A stretch of DNA of 64,000 nt. Origin: Rhodomicrobium sp. Az07. Lineage in GTDB: Bacteria; Pseudomonadota; Alphaproteobacteria; Rhizobiales; Rhodomicrobiaceae. The notes under the pieces were generated by a model. That model saw nothing but the letters and a program-made list of their open reading frames with translations. It ran no database searches and had not been told where the DNA came from. Below are positions 1-9,940 of the stretch, piece by piece; position 1 is the first letter of the stretch, and each line of letters starts with the position of its first letter. The DNA lies in NCBI RefSeq assembly GCF_018619475.1, contig NZ_JAHFZG010000004.1:124001-188000 (forward strand). The letters are read 5' to 3'. The position numbers were made by a program, and so were the translations under genes.

Positions 1-485
1 GTTGTGCCATCGAAGTCTCCATGGACGAAATCAGACCGCGCGGGGCTTGCAGCAAGCCGACTACAGTTTGATTTTTCGCAAATTTGTTGACGGCGGTGCG
101 ATTGCCTGTGCCGCGTTATCTACATCGGCGGCGGCACGGCTCTTTCCAATGGTTGAGCGAGGCCCGCGTTCCCGAAAGCGCAGGCGCGGCAAAAAAGGCG
201 GCGGCGGCGCTGCGAAGCCCGGCCAGCGCCGTCGGCGGCTCTCCTTGCCGGTCTCATCCAGCATTTATTATGTGAGGTCCGTCTCGTACTTGTTGCAGGT
301 GGGCGCCATCAGGGCGGCGTTTTCTTGACGCCGACGAGCTGATTCCCCAATCCATCGGGAAGAAAACGGTTTGAACGCGTGCAATTGCCCTCGCCTCGTA
401 TGAAACGAGGACGGCATGAACTATCAATCTCTGAGAGGCTGCGGCCATTGCCTGATAGGCGTCGCTCCAGAACAAGGTAACAACG
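1..485. other. Gene-free left edge
   Basis: I see no convincing gene here. The open frames in this stretch are Arg/Ala-rich shadows without family motifs. Two ATG codons on the minus strand (at 23 and 10) could begin a gene leaving the window to the left, but neither has a clear ribosome binding site. The stretch ends with a modest AAGGTAAC-type binding site just before the gene at 486. Confidence 0.4.
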
Positions 486-1448
486 ATGATCGAGAACGCC
501 GACGGAACGGCGATCGAGAAGGCGGCGCGCATCCTTCGCTCGGGCGGCCTCGTGGCATTCCCGACGGAGACGGTTTACGGCCTCGGGGCGGACGCGACGA
601 ACGGCGTGGCGGTCGCGCGCATCTTCGAGGCGAAGGGGCGCCCGCGCTTCAATCCGCTGATCGTGCATGTCCCGGACGCAGCCGCCGCGCGGCGTTTCGC
701 GGTGTTCGACGCCGAAGCCGAAGCGCTGGCCGCGCGCTTCTGGCCGGGACCGTTGACGCTGGTGCTGCCGATGAGGCGCGACGCGGATCAGCCGTTGAGC
801 GATCTCGTGACGGCGGGGCTCGATACGGTGGCGATCCGCGTGCCGCGCCACGCGGTCGCGCGCGCGCTCCTCGAAGCGGCGGGCGTCCCTGTCGCTGCGC
901 CGAGCGCGAACATCTCCGGGCGCATCAGCCCGACGCGCGCGGCGCACGTCGCCGAAGACCTCGGCGGACGCGTGGACATGATCCTCGACGGCGGCGCGGC
1001 GGAAGCTGGGCTCGAATCGACCATCGTCGCGCTGAAGCCGCGCCCGACGCTGCTGCGGCCCGGCGCCGTCGCGCGGGAGCATGTGGAGGCCGCGCTCGGC
1101 GTGGCGCTCGCGGATCGTGCCGAGGGAGACGGCGTCACCGCGCCGGGGCAGCTTGCGAGCCATTACGCGCCGAATGCGAGCGTGCGGCTCAATGCGCGAG
1201 AGGCGAGGCCCGGTGAAACCCTGCTGGGGTTCGGCCCCGCCGCGCCGGAGGGCGCACCCAATCTCAGCCGCGCGGGCGATCTGCGCGAGGCCGCCGCGAA
1301 CCTCTTCGCCTGCCTGCGCGCGCTCGACGCCGAGAACCCCGCCCGCATCGCCATCATGCCGATCCCCGAAACCGGGCTTGGCGAGGCCATCAACGACCGT
1401 CTCCGCCGCGCAGCCGCCCCCAAACCCGCGCCCGCGCCGGAGAGCTGA
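486..1448 (+). CDS. sua5: L-threonylcarbamoyladenylate synthase (Sua5/YrdC family)
   Basis: It makes threonylcarbamoyl-AMP from threonine, bicarbonate and ATP, the first step of t6A37 tRNA modification in the cytoplasm. The 320-residue protein begins with a YrdC domain: the PTETVYGLG motif lies near residues 26-34, KGRPRFNP near 50-57 binds substrate, and the SxN motif (PSANISG) lies near residue 140. A C-terminal Sua5 domain follows, including the typical GQLASHYAP segment, so this is the long Sua5 form rather than the short TsaC form. The ATG at 486 is preceded by AAGGTAAC. No partner t6A genes lie nearby. Confidence 0.93.
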   Translation: MIENADGTAIEKAARILRSGGLVAFPTETVYGLGADATNGVAVARIFEAKGRPRFNPLIVHVPDAAAARRFAVFDAEAEALAARFWPGPLTLVLPMRRDADQPLSDLVTAGLDTVAIRVPRHAVARALLEAAGVPVAAPSANISGRISPTRAAHVAEDLGGRVDMILDGGAAEAGLESTIVALKPRPTLLRPGAVAREHVEAALGVALADRAEGDGVTAPGQLASHYAPNASVRLNAREARPGETLLGFGPAAPEGAPNLSRAGDLREAAANLFACLRALDAENPARIAIMPIPETGLGEAINDRLRRAAAPKPAPAPES

Positions 1449-1611
1449 AAGCCTCTGGACAGTTCCGCCCGTCGCGCACTCCGCAGCGAACCCGGCTCCG
1501 CAGATGTGATGCCTTTTTTGCGCGGTCCACAAATCAAAGAGCCGCGCCGGTTGCTGCGCGCGGATGACCGGTCTATTTTCCGGGGCAAATGAAGGGCGGG
1601 GAGAACGTACG

Positions 1612-2079
1612 ATGCCTGATACGTTGCTTTATCTGGAAGATTTCCATGTTGGCAGGCAATTCTCTGCGGGGCCGATACGCGTGTCCGAGGAAGCGATCGT
1701 CGCGTTTGCCAAGGAATTCGATCCGCAACCCTTCCACACGGACCCGGAAGCGGCGAAGCATACCATTTTCAAGGGGCTCGCCGCGAGCGGGTGGCATACG
1801 ATCGGCCTCACCATGCGCCTGCTGGTCGAGAACGGCCCCGCGATGGCGGGCGGCTGGGTCGGCTTCGGCGCGGAGGTCTCATGGACGAGGCCGGTGCGCC
1901 CGGGCGACGAACTATCCGTCGTCGTCGAGGTGATCGACGTGACGCCATCGGCCTCGAAGCCGAACCGGGGGATCATCACGTTTCGCATGGAGACGACAAA
2001 CCAGAAAAGCGAAACCGTCCAGATCCTGACGACCAAGAACCTCGCGTTCAAGCGCGGCCACGCGCCGGGAGACAGGTGA
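1612..2079 (+). CDS. MaoC-family (R)-specific enoyl-CoA hydratase-like protein
   Basis: This 155-residue protein has the hot-dog fold signature of MaoC dehydratases: FAKEFDPQPFHTD near residues 29-41 carries the catalytic Asp and His, followed by GLAASGWHT. Family members hydrate enoyl-CoA thioesters; the substrate cannot be read from the sequence. I chose the ATG at 1612 because GGGGAG lies just upstream, although an in-frame ATG exists at 1564. It stands alone on the plus strand and converges with the metallohydrolase gene that follows. Confidence 0.85.
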   Translation: MPDTLLYLEDFHVGRQFSAGPIRVSEEAIVAFAKEFDPQPFHTDPEAAKHTIFKGLAASGWHTIGLTMRLLVENGPAMAGGWVGFGAEVSWTRPVRPGDELSVVVEVIDVTPSASKPNRGIITFRMETTNQKSETVQILTTKNLAFKRGHAPGDR

Positions 2080-2100
2080 GCGCCGGTCGCTGTCGCGCGT

Positions 2101-2901
2101 TCAGCCTTCCAGTTCCAGCACCATGCCGTCGACCGACGGTTCCACATTCGCGGGAAGCCGCGACGCCAGATCGTCGTAATCGAGATCGATGTGGAGATGC
2201 GTCAGCAGCGCGCGCTTCGGCTTCATCTCGTCGATGAACGCCAGCGCCCTTTCCAGCGTGAGATGGCTGGGATGCGGCGTGTAGCGCAACGTGTTCAGGA
2301 TCCACACGTCGAGATCGCGAAGGATGGGCAGCGATTCGGCCGGCAGGTCGTTCAAGTCGCAGGAGTAGGCGAGGCCGCCGACGCGAAAGCCGAGCGAGTC
2401 GATGTCGCCGTGGATCTGCCGGAAAGGCTGAAAGACGATCGGGCCGCCGGGGCCGTCGATAGTCACCGGCGCGTGATTTTCGATCACGTGACCTTGGACA
2501 ATGGCAGGGTAGCTCGAACCGTGCGGCGTCTCGAAACAGTAGTCGAAGCGCTGGCGCAAGAGGGCGATTGTGCGCCGGTCGCCCCAGAGGTCGATGCGGC
2601 GGCGCTGGATATAGGACAGCATGCGCAGGTCGTCGATGCCGTGCGTGTGGTCGGCGTGGTCGTGCGTGTAGACGACGCCATCGAGCTGCCTCACGCCCGC
2701 GTCGAGAAGTTGCACGCGCATGTCGGGCGACGTGTCGATCAGCGCCACGGTGCGCCCGCTCTCGCCGATGCGCTCCACGAGCAGCGAACTGCGCCGCCGC
2801 CGGTTCTTCGGGTTCGCGGGATTGCACGCGCCCCAGTCGTTGCCGACGCGCGGCACGCCGGTTGACGAGCCGCATCCGAGGATGGTGAAGCGCAGCGTCA
2901 T
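2101..2901 (-). CDS. MBL-fold metallohydrolase (PhnP-like)
   Basis: A 266-residue metallo-beta-lactamase-fold hydrolase. The metal-binding motif THDHADH lies near residues 79-85 and a second HLHID motif lies near the C-terminus. The early GCGSSTGVPR segment resembles PhnP and RNase Z-type phosphodiesterases, so a phosphodiester or cyclic phosphate substrate is plausible but not shown. Its ATG overlaps the tatD stop as ATGA, so it is probably translationally coupled and last in a holB-metG-tatD series, an arrangement common in alphaproteobacteria. Confidence 0.88.
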   Translation of the reverse strand: MTLRFTILGCGSSTGVPRVGNDWGACNPANPKNRRRRSSLLVERIGESGRTVALIDTSPDMRVQLLDAGVRQLDGVVYTHDHADHTHGIDDLRMLSYIQRRRIDLWGDRRTIALLRQRFDYCFETPHGSSYPAIVQGHVIENHAPVTIDGPGGPIVFQPFRQIHGDIDSLGFRVGGLAYSCDLNDLPAESLPILRDLDVWILNTLRYTPHPSHLTLERALAFIDEMKPKRALLTHLHIDLDYDDLASRLPANVEPSVDGMVLELEG

Positions 2902-3707
2902 GGCGCCCCGTCCCCGACTTGCGACGCCGCGACCTTCGCCTTCGCAAACAGGCGGAAGAAGTTTTCGGTGGTCGCGCGCTCAAGGTCCGCCTCGCTCACG
3001 CCCTTCGTCTCGGCGAGCACCCTGGCCGTGAACCTCACGAAGGACGGCTCGTTCGTCTTGCCGCGATAGGGCGGCGGCGCGAGATAGGGCGAGTCCGTCT
3101 CGACGAGCAGGCGGTCGAGCGGCACGGACGCCGCCAGTTCGCGCAATTCGCCCGACTTCGGAAAGGTGAGAATTCCTGAGAACGAGATGGAGAAGCCGAG
3201 TTCGAGCGCGGTTTTGGCGAGCGCGCGTCCACTCGTGTAGCAATGCATCAGCGCCTTGAACGGCCCGCGCGCCATCTCGTCGGTGAGGATCGCGGCGGTA
3301 TCCTCGTCGGCATCGCGCGTGTGGATCACGAGCGGCAGGCCGGTTTGCCGCGCCGCCGCGATATGCTTGCGAAAGACGGTGTGCTGATCGTCGCGCGCGC
3401 TCTTGTCGTAGAAATAGTCGAGGCCCGTTTCGCCGATGGCAACGACGCGCGGATGGCGCGCAAAAGCGACGATGTCGGGCAGCGGGATGCCGCGTTCCTC
3501 GCTCGCGTAATGCGGATGCGTGCCGACGGAGCACGTTACCTCGGGGTAGCGCTCGGCAATCGGCAGGACGGCGGAGGGAAATTTCCGCACCCGCGTCGAG
3601 ATCGTGACCATATGGCCAACGCCCGCCTCCGTGGCGCGCGCGATGACCTCGTCGCGCTGCGGTTCGAATTCCGGGAAATCGAGATGGCAATGACTATCGA
3701 CAAGCAT
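2898..3707 (-). CDS. tatD: TatD-family metal-dependent hydrolase
   Basis: The 269-residue protein has all TatD signatures: DSHCHLDF at the N-terminus, the GETGLDYFYD metal ligand segment, HTRDAD, HCYTSG and VETDSPYLAP near residue 210. TatD proteins are cytoplasmic metal-dependent deoxyribonucleases or hydrolases; the physiological substrate here is unknown. It lies between metG (91 bp away) and the PhnP-like gene, which it overlaps by 4 bp. Length and motifs are normal for the family. Confidence 0.93.
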   Translation of the reverse strand: MLVDSHCHLDFPEFEPQRDEVIARATEAGVGHMVTISTRVRKFPSAVLPIAERYPEVTCSVGTHPHYASEERGIPLPDIVAFARHPRVVAIGETGLDYFYDKSARDDQHTVFRKHIAAARQTGLPLVIHTRDADEDTAAILTDEMARGPFKALMHCYTSGRALAKTALELGFSISFSGILTFPKSGELRELAASVPLDRLLVETDSPYLAPPPYRGKTNEPSFVRFTARVLAETKGVSEADLERATTENFFRLFAKAKVAASQVGDGAP

Positions 3708-3798
3708 GTCCCTGACCCGTCCTTGCCGCTGCGGGCCACGCCGGGCGCGGCCGACGCATGCTGTCGAATGAGAGCGGCAGAAGCGCCGGTCTCACGGA

Positions 3799-5370
3799 TC
3801 AGCTTGCGGCTGCGGCCTTCGCCGCTTCTTCCTCAACATAGCGCGGGAAGACGCCTTGTGGAGTGGCGATTTTCGTCCCAGCCGTCAGCGGACGCGCCAG
3901 CGCATCGAAGCTGCGATCTTCGGCCGCGACGCCGAGCTGGTCGAGCAGCTTCGCCGACGACGACGGCATGTAAGGCTGCGCGAGAATGGCCACGCGCCGC
4001 ACGATTTCCGCCGTCGTCCACAGCACGGTGCCCATGCGCGCCGGGTTCGTCTTCTTCAACGCCCACGGCTCCTGAACCGCAAAATACTTGTTCGTGTCGG
4101 CGACCACCTTCCAGATCGCATCCAGCGCCTTGTGCGGCGCCTGCTGGTCGATGGCGTCGCGGTTCGCTTCGAGAAGCGCGGCGGATGCGGCGAGGATCGG
4201 CTCGTCGGCGGCGTCCGGCTCGCTCGGCTCCGGGATCGCGCCCGCGCAATTCTTCGCGATCATGGAGAGCGAGCGCTGCGCCAGATTGCCGAGGTCGTTC
4301 GCCAGGTCCGCGTTGATGCGATTCACCATCTGCTCATGCGTGATGTTGCCGTCCTGACCGAACGGCACTTCTCGCAGGAAGTAATAGCGCACCTGATCGA
4401 CACCGTAAGCGTCGACGAGATCCTTCGGCGCGACGACGTTGCCGGTCGATTTCGACATCTTCTCCCCGCGATTGTACAGGAAGCCATGGCCGAAGACGCG
4501 CTCCGGCAGCGGCAGCTTCGCGGACATGAGAAACGCCGGCCAGTAGACCGCGTGAAAACGCGTGATGTCCTTGCCGATGACATGCACCTGAGCGGGCCAG
4601 CGCTCTTTCCATGTTTTCGAGCGGATTTTCGGAAAGCCCGCGCCCGTGATGTAGTTCGTCAGGGCATCGACCCAGACATAGATGATGTGGCCCGGCGCGC
4701 CCGGGACCGGGATGCCCCAGTCGAGTGTCGTGCGCGAAATCGACAGGTCTTGCAGGCCGCCCTTGACGAAGCTCACCACCTCGTTGCGCCGCTCCGGCGG
4801 CATGATGAAGCCGGGGTTGTCCTCGTAAAATTTCAGTAGCTTCTTCTCGTATTTCGACAGACGGAAGAAGTAGGTCTGTTCCTCGGTCCACTCGACGGGG
4901 GTGCCCTGCGGCCCGAGGCGGATGCCGTTGCCGCCAAGCACAGTCTCGCTCTCGGCGTAGAAAGCCTCGTCGCGCACCGAATACCAGCCCTGATAGCCGG
5001 AAAGATAAATGTCGCCCGCCTTTTCCATGCGCCGCCAGATCTCCGCCACGGCTTCGTAGTGGCGCGGCTCTGTCGTGCGGATGAAATCGTCGTGGGATAC
5101 GTCGAGCTGGTCGAGCATCTCCACGAATTTCGCGGTGTTGCGGTTGGCAAGCTCGGTCGGCGTGATGCCTTCCTTGATCGCCGTCTGCTTCATCTTGAGG
5201 CCGTGCTCGTCCACGCCCGTCAGGAAGAACACGGGGTGCCCGTCCAGCCGCTTGAAGCGCGCCATCGCGTCAGTCGCCACCGCCTCGTAGGCGTGGCCGA
5301 TGTGGGGCTCGCCGTTCGGGTAGGAAATGGCCGTCGTGATCGTGTAATGCGGTTTTTGGTGTTCTGTCAT
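3799..5370 (-). CDS. metG: Methionine--tRNA ligase
   Basis: This 523-residue class I synthetase charges tRNA-Met with methionine. The ATP-binding HIGH motif lies near residues 22-25 and KMSKS near residues 304-308. The region between the catalytic halves lacks a four-cysteine zinc knuckle, as in the compact MetRS type found in many alphaproteobacteria, and there is no C-terminal dimerisation domain. It follows holB by 48 bp on the same strand and precedes tatD. Confidence 0.96.
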   Translation of the reverse strand: MTEHQKPHYTITTAISYPNGEPHIGHAYEAVATDAMARFKRLDGHPVFFLTGVDEHGLKMKQTAIKEGITPTELANRNTAKFVEMLDQLDVSHDDFIRTTEPRHYEAVAEIWRRMEKAGDIYLSGYQGWYSVRDEAFYAESETVLGGNGIRLGPQGTPVEWTEEQTYFFRLSKYEKKLLKFYEDNPGFIMPPERRNEVVSFVKGGLQDLSISRTTLDWGIPVPGAPGHIIYVWVDALTNYITGAGFPKIRSKTWKERWPAQVHVIGKDITRFHAVYWPAFLMSAKLPLPERVFGHGFLYNRGEKMSKSTGNVVAPKDLVDAYGVDQVRYYFLREVPFGQDGNITHEQMVNRINADLANDLGNLAQRSLSMIAKNCAGAIPEPSEPDAADEPILAASAALLEANRDAIDQQAPHKALDAIWKVVADTNKYFAVQEPWALKKTNPARMGTVLWTTAEIVRRVAILAQPYMPSSSAKLLDQLGVAAEDRSFDALARPLTAGTKIATPQGVFPRYVEEEAAKAAAAS

Positions 5371-5418
5371 GGCGCAATGGTCGGGGATGGCGGGGAAAGC
5401 ACGTTGAATGGCGGAAGC

Positions 5419-6480
5419 TCACGCCTTTCTGGCAATACGTTCCATATCGGAAAATGCCGCCAACAGAAAGGCTCCTTTATCGAGATTGAGCACATCGGTC
5501 TCGAGGCGACGCTCGCGGAAGCCCTGCCACGCGACGGCCCACAGCGCGGCTTCCGTTGTATTGCAGCCCGCGCCTTGCGCCGCGCTTTTCGCGCGCGCCT
5601 CGATGCGTTCTTCAATGAGGTCGCACAGCCTCGCGAAGGTCTCGGCGTTCTTGGCGCCGCTCGCCGACCGGATGAGATCGTGAACGGCGGCGTGGTCGAG
5701 GCGGGGCAGCCTGTCCATCACCCGCTCAAGCTTGTCCGCGAGCGCCAGAAGGCCGCCGCCGATGAGGTTGAGCGCGCGTCCCGCCGAGCCGCCCGAAAGC
5801 GCATGGAGCCGCTGCATCTGCCCCGTGTCCGGCGCATCGAGACCGGCGCGGGCGCAAGCCGCTTCCACCGCGCACGCGAACGGCGCGGCGTCGAGCGGGC
5901 GCAGCGCGAGCTTGATGCAGCGCGAGCGGATCGTCGGCAGCACGGAGGCGGCGCCGTGGCTGACGAGGAAGAACACCGTGCGCGGCGGCGGCTCCTCCAC
6001 AGCTTTCAGCAGCGCGTTCGCCGACGCGATGGTGAGATCGTTCGCGGGGTCGACGATCATGGCGCGCCATCCGCCGGGGCTCGTGAGGCTCAAGAAAGCG
6101 CGAAGCTTTCGCACCTCGTCGACGCCGATGGCCGAAGCGCCGCCAGCCTCCAGCGAAAACAGCGAGGAATGTGCGCCCGCCGCGATCTGCCGCGCGGCCG
6201 GGTGGTTCGACGGCACGTCGAGGCGGGTTGCCGGGGCGCGATCCGCTGCGCCGCCCTCGCCGTCGCGGCTCAGGAGGAACCGTGCGGCGCGCCACGCGAA
6301 GCTCGCCTTGCCGATGCCGCGCTCGCCGGTGATGAGCCAGGCATGATGCAGCGCGCCCGCGTTGAACGAGCGCAGGACCATCGCTTCGGCCTCATCGTGA
6401 CCGAACAGCTCGCCGGCAAGCCTCGGGTGCAGCGGATCGCCCGCGTCGGCTTCGCTTTCGCCAGCCTTGCGCTTTGCCAT
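5419..6480 (-). CDS. holB: DNA polymerase III subunit delta'
   Basis: A 353-residue clamp-loader subunit that works with the tau/gamma and delta subunits to open the beta clamp. The GERGIGK segment near residues 53-59 corresponds to the AAA+ nucleotide-binding loop. VDEVRKLRAFLSL and FFLVSH are typical of delta' proteins, and the C-terminal helical region is present. It begins the holB-metG-tatD-metallohydrolase series. In many alphaproteobacteria tmk precedes it, but here gloB does. Confidence 0.93.
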   Translation of the reverse strand: MAKRKAGESEADAGDPLHPRLAGELFGHDEAEAMVLRSFNAGALHHAWLITGERGIGKASFAWRAARFLLSRDGEGGAADRAPATRLDVPSNHPAARQIAAGAHSSLFSLEAGGASAIGVDEVRKLRAFLSLTSPGGWRAMIVDPANDLTIASANALLKAVEEPPPRTVFFLVSHGAASVLPTIRSRCIKLALRPLDAAPFACAVEAACARAGLDAPDTGQMQRLHALSGGSAGRALNLIGGGLLALADKLERVMDRLPRLDHAAVHDLIRSASGAKNAETFARLCDLIEERIEARAKSAAQGAGCNTTEAALWAVAWQGFRERRLETDVLNLDKGAFLLAAFSDMERIARKA

Positions 6481-6531
6481 GGTGCCCTTCGAAACCTGTC
6501 GGCGCCGACGGACGCGCCTCGGTGCGTTGCC

Positions 6532-7335
6532 TCAGAAGCGGTCCTTGCGCCGCCGCAGCTCCTCGAAAACGGATTCGTCGGAAGCGTCCGGGCCGATGCC
6601 GAGAGATTTGCGGATTTCGGGGCTGAACGGGCGCAGGAACGGATTCGTCTCGAACTCCCTGGCGAGCGTGACCGGAAGCGTCGGCTTGCCGTCCGCGCGC
6701 AGCCGGTCGACCTCCTCCTTGCGCTTGTGCAGCGCGATGTTCTCCGGCTCGACGGAAAGCGCGAACTTGACGTTCGACTGCGTATATTCGTGGCCCACAT
6801 AGATGAGGGTGCGCTCGGGCAGGCGCATCAGCTTTTCGAGTGAATGCCACATGTCGGAATAGCGCCCGTCGTTCACGCGGCCGCATCCGACCGAAAAGAG
6901 CGTGTCGCCAACGAAGGCCAGCCCGCTTTTCTGTCCCGCGATCTCGGCCTGAATGGCGTCGGGGATGAAATAGGCGACATGCCCCGGCGTGTGCCCCGGC
7001 GTCTCGATCACCTCCACCTCGAACCGTCCGAAGGGAATGCGGTCGTCCTCATGCACCTCGACATCGAGGACGGGGATTTCGGCGGCTTCGCGCGCGGGGG
7101 CGTAGATCGTGCAATTCGTCTCCCCCTTGAGGGCTTGAAGTCCCTGAATATGATCCCAATGATGATGCGTAACGAGAATATGCGTCAGCGTCCAACCCGC
7201 GTTTTCGAGTTCCCCGCGAACGGCCTCGTCGTCGGGCGCATCGATGGAAGCGGTGACCCCCGTGACCGGATCGTGGATCAGAACGCCGAAATTGTCGCTT
7301 AGACAGGGAAACAGTCGAACTTCGAGATGAGACAT
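6532..7335 (-). CDS. gloB: Hydroxyacylglutathione hydrolase (glyoxalase II)
   Basis: A 267-residue MBL-fold enzyme that hydrolyses S-D-lactoylglutathione, completing methylglyoxal detoxification. The binuclear metal motif THHHWDH lies near residues 56-62; FVGDTLFSVGCGR and YVGHEYTQSN supply further ligands and the glutathione-binding tail. It lies 51 bp upstream of holB on the same strand and divergent from a methyltransferase gene, a pairing seen repeatedly in Hyphomicrobiales. Length is normal. Confidence 0.93.
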   Translation of the reverse strand: MSHLEVRLFPCLSDNFGVLIHDPVTGVTASIDAPDDEAVRGELENAGWTLTHILVTHHHWDHIQGLQALKGETNCTIYAPAREAAEIPVLDVEVHEDDRIPFGRFEVEVIETPGHTPGHVAYFIPDAIQAEIAGQKSGLAFVGDTLFSVGCGRVNDGRYSDMWHSLEKLMRLPERTLIYVGHEYTQSNVKFALSVEPENIALHKRKEEVDRLRADGKPTLPVTLAREFETNPFLRPFSPEIRKSLGIGPDASDESVFEELRRRKDRF

Positions 7336-7423
7336 TGCTGCACCTGATCAATATGGATCACCAACACTTAGGATAAGCCACCCGCGCGTTAAACCCGGTT
7401 AGACGAAATGCTGGTTCGATTTT

Positions 7424-8209
7424 ATGTATGACGATGTCTCGCACCTCAGGGATTTTTACGCCTCGCCCCTCGGCCAGCTCGCGCGCCGCATCATCGACCA
7501 TCGCTTGCGCGCGCGATGGGATGATGTGAGCGGACTCGATATCGTGGGGCTTGGCTATGCCGCTCCGTACCTTCGCGCTTTTTCTGCGGAAGCAAGGACC
7601 ACGGCCGCGCTGATGCCATATCGGCAGGGCGCCGTTCAATGGCCGAGCGAAGGGCCTTTCCGCGCGGCGCTTGTGTCCGACACCGAGCTTCCGATGCGGG
7701 ACAAGTCCGTGGATTGCGTGCTCGTGGTTCACGGCCTTGAACATGTCGACGCCCGGCACGACTATCTGCGCGAAATCTGGCGCGTGCTGATGCCGCAAGG
7801 CCGCCTGATCCTCGTCGCGCCGAACCGTCGCGGCGCGTGGGCGCGCTTCGAATCGACGCCGTTCGGGCATGGGCGACCCTACAGCCTCCGCCAGATCGAA
7901 GACCTGCTGCGCGATGCGCTGTTCGAGCCGGCGGGCGTAACTCCGTGCCTGTTCGCGCCGCCCCTTCGCGCCCGCTATCTGCCCTTCGCCGCGAGCGGGT
8001 GGGAGCGCGTCGGCGCGCGGCTCTGGCCGGCTTTCGCGGGCGTGCTGATCGTCGAAGCGGTGAAGATGGCTTATGCCGAGGTGCGCGTTTCGGTGAAGAA
8101 GCCCGCCTTCGGGGCGATTCCCGCGCTGAACGGGCTGAGTCCGGCCCGTCGCCATCCCGACCGAAAGCCTCGGTCGCCGGGCCTCCACGTCGAACTGCCG
8201 GCCGATTGA
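7424..8209 (+). CDS. Class I SAM-dependent methyltransferase
   Basis: The 261-residue protein shows a degenerate SAM-binding start (DIVGLGYAAPYL near residues 30-41) and a clear methyltransferase core: VLVVHGLEHVD, then a helix with EIWRVLMPQGRLILVAPN near residues 105-130. The target molecule is unknown. It starts 88 bp from gloB on the opposite strand, so the two probably share a promoter region; a glyoxalase-linked role is only suggested by this position. Confidence 0.82.
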   Translation: MYDDVSHLRDFYASPLGQLARRIIDHRLRARWDDVSGLDIVGLGYAAPYLRAFSAEARTTAALMPYRQGAVQWPSEGPFRAALVSDTELPMRDKSVDCVLVVHGLEHVDARHDYLREIWRVLMPQGRLILVAPNRRGAWARFESTPFGHGRPYSLRQIEDLLRDALFEPAGVTPCLFAPPLRARYLPFAASGWERVGARLWPAFAGVLIVEAVKMAYAEVRVSVKKPAFGAIPALNGLSPARRHPDRKPRSPGLHVELPAD

Positions 8210-8394
8210 CTGCCTTCCATACCGCCTGTGCGCCTTTTATGGCGGCGGCGAAGGCCGCCCCGCGCGCGTCCGCCATGCCGATAGACGCGCGCCGACATCA
8301 TCCGCGAAGATAAGCTGCGAGAAGCGCAGGCGTAGCTTGCGCCGGGCCTTGCGGGTTGCTAACGAAAACGCGGGGCAACAGAGGGGACGGACGC

Positions 8395-9795
8395 ATGCAA
8401 CCGGCAGACGCAGGCGTTTCTCTGGCAGTTTGGCAGGGATGGGGCGTGATCTCCGTTATGGCCGCGCTCATAGCGCTGCTTGCAACGGTGCTTGCGTGGC
8501 TCCTGCCGTTTCCCGACCGCTCGCTGTCGAGCCAGCTTGCGAGCTATCCCGACCGCATGGCGCTCAAGGATCGCCTTGGCGCGGCGTCTCCCTTCAATGC
8601 CTGGCTGGTGACCGTCCGGCGGCTGGGAGAATGGCTCGACGACTGGTTCGGCGCGCCGTTCAGCGGGCAGTCCTTCGAGCGCTGCCTCGCCATCGCGTTC
8701 ATTTTCCCGATCTCGCTTCTCACCCTCGCGCTCCTCACGAACGGGATCGCGATCGAGCGCATCTCGTTGCTTGAGGTGCTCGTCTTCGCGGCCGCCTTCA
8801 CGGTGATAGCGTCGGTGATCCTCGTGGCCTTCCGTAACCTCGTGCGCCTGATCGAGCACGCCTGGACCACATTCGGCGGCGACAGCGCGCTCGCGCAGAC
8901 CATCTCGCGCGTGATGCTCGGCGGCTTTGCCTTCATGATCGCCTTTTCCATCGCCTTCGCGGTGGCGTCCGCCTTTTCCGGGCATCAGAACAATGCGACC
9001 TCTGTACTGGGGGCGATGGCAGGCGGATTCGCGCTCGCCTTTGGGCTTACCATGGCGTTCGCGCTGGCGGGCGCTGCGCTGTTCTCGATCACGGTCGCGC
9101 TTCTGGCAGGCGCGGCGCTCGCTTTCGCGAGCGAGTTCACCTTTCTCCTGTTCCTTTTCTTCATCCTGCTTCCGATTACGAACGCATCGGTTGACTGGCT
9201 CTCCTGGGCCGCGACGCGAACCCTCATCGGCAGGGAAGAGTCCGCCGAACCGAGCCTGAAGGGCCGGTTCACGGTGTTCGCCGTGATCGCCGGGACGTTC
9301 CTGTCGGGCGCGCTGCTTATGATCGTTCTGGCGCTGCTTCTGCCCAACACGCTCGAAGTCCTGAACCTCGCGCTTACCTCCGCCGATCTGCCGCGCTTCA
9401 ACTGGGAAGCGCTGATGAACAAGGCACTTTATGCGCCGTGGTCGGAAGGCCTGTTCGTGACCGGCATGCTGATGACGCCCCTCGTACCGGCGGCGATGCA
9501 TCTCATCGTCGGGTTGAGCGGTGTGCTGGCGCGCTTCACGCCCGGCGCGCGGACGGTGGCGCAGAGCATTTCGGATCACCCCGAGGTGAGCCTGACCGAG
9601 CAGGAGCAGGGGCCGGTGAAGATCACGCTGATTCTCGCGCGGCTCTGGTATCTCGTAGCGGCTGCGGCGACGGTAGCGATCATCATGGGGACGGGCGCGC
9701 TTCTCTCGCTCATGCACGCTCCCGTGGGGTCATTCCTGTCGAATGCCGCTTTGTGCGCGACGTCCTGGAGCCATGGCAGGTGCGGCTGGTTCTGA
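8395..9795 (+). CDS. Multi-spanning membrane protein of unknown function
   Basis: I do not recognise this 466-residue protein. It has about ten hydrophobic segments, including one at the N-terminus and several Ala/Gly/Phe-rich spans in the middle, so it should sit in the inner membrane. A hydrophilic stretch with VSLTEQEQGPVKI precedes the last span. I chose the ATG at 8395 because GAGGGGACGG lies just upstream; an in-frame ATG at 8356 has no such site. It stands alone, followed by a strong hairpin and a convergent gene. Confidence 0.75.
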   Translation: MQPADAGVSLAVWQGWGVISVMAALIALLATVLAWLLPFPDRSLSSQLASYPDRMALKDRLGAASPFNAWLVTVRRLGEWLDDWFGAPFSGQSFERCLAIAFIFPISLLTLALLTNGIAIERISLLEVLVFAAAFTVIASVILVAFRNLVRLIEHAWTTFGGDSALAQTISRVMLGGFAFMIAFSIAFAVASAFSGHQNNATSVLGAMAGGFALAFGLTMAFALAGAALFSITVALLAGAALAFASEFTFLLFLFFILLPITNASVDWLSWAATRTLIGREESAEPSLKGRFTVFAVIAGTFLSGALLMIVLALLLPNTLEVLNLALTSADLPRFNWEALMNKALYAPWSEGLFVTGMLMTPLVPAAMHLIVGLSGVLARFTPGARTVAQSISDHPEVSLTEQEQGPVKITLILARLWYLVAAAATVAIIMGTGALLSLMHAPVGSFLSNAALCATSWSHGRCGWF

Positions 9796-9859
9796 TGCGC
9801 CGCCTCGGCCAGGCGTCGTCTGAAGCCCGGCGCAGCATCGGCCCTTGCACGTTCCGGAC

Positions 9860-9899
9860 CCGGAGCCTTTCGAGCGAACCGCGAAACGAAAGGCTCCGG
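9860..9899. terminator. Intergenic hairpin between convergent genes
   Basis: A perfect 13-bp stem, CCGGAGCCTTTCG (9860-9872) pairing with 9887-9899, encloses a 14-base loop. It lies between two converging genes. No T-run follows on either strand, so it may be a transcript-stabilising hairpin or a factor-dependent terminator rather than a classical intrinsic one. Confidence 0.6.
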
Positions 9900-9940
9900 C
9901 TATCTGGCGGCGTGTTTACCTGGCCGACGCGGGGATGGAT

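Noticed and set aside
2-328. Open frames at the left edge
   Set aside because: They are Arg/Ala-rich, lack family motifs and a good ribosome binding site, and overlap other such frames, as expected for random frames in GC-rich DNA.
5059-6843. A 594-codon plus-strand frame opposite metG, holB and gloB
   Set aside because: It is an antisense shadow of three well-supported genes and has no recognisable domain.
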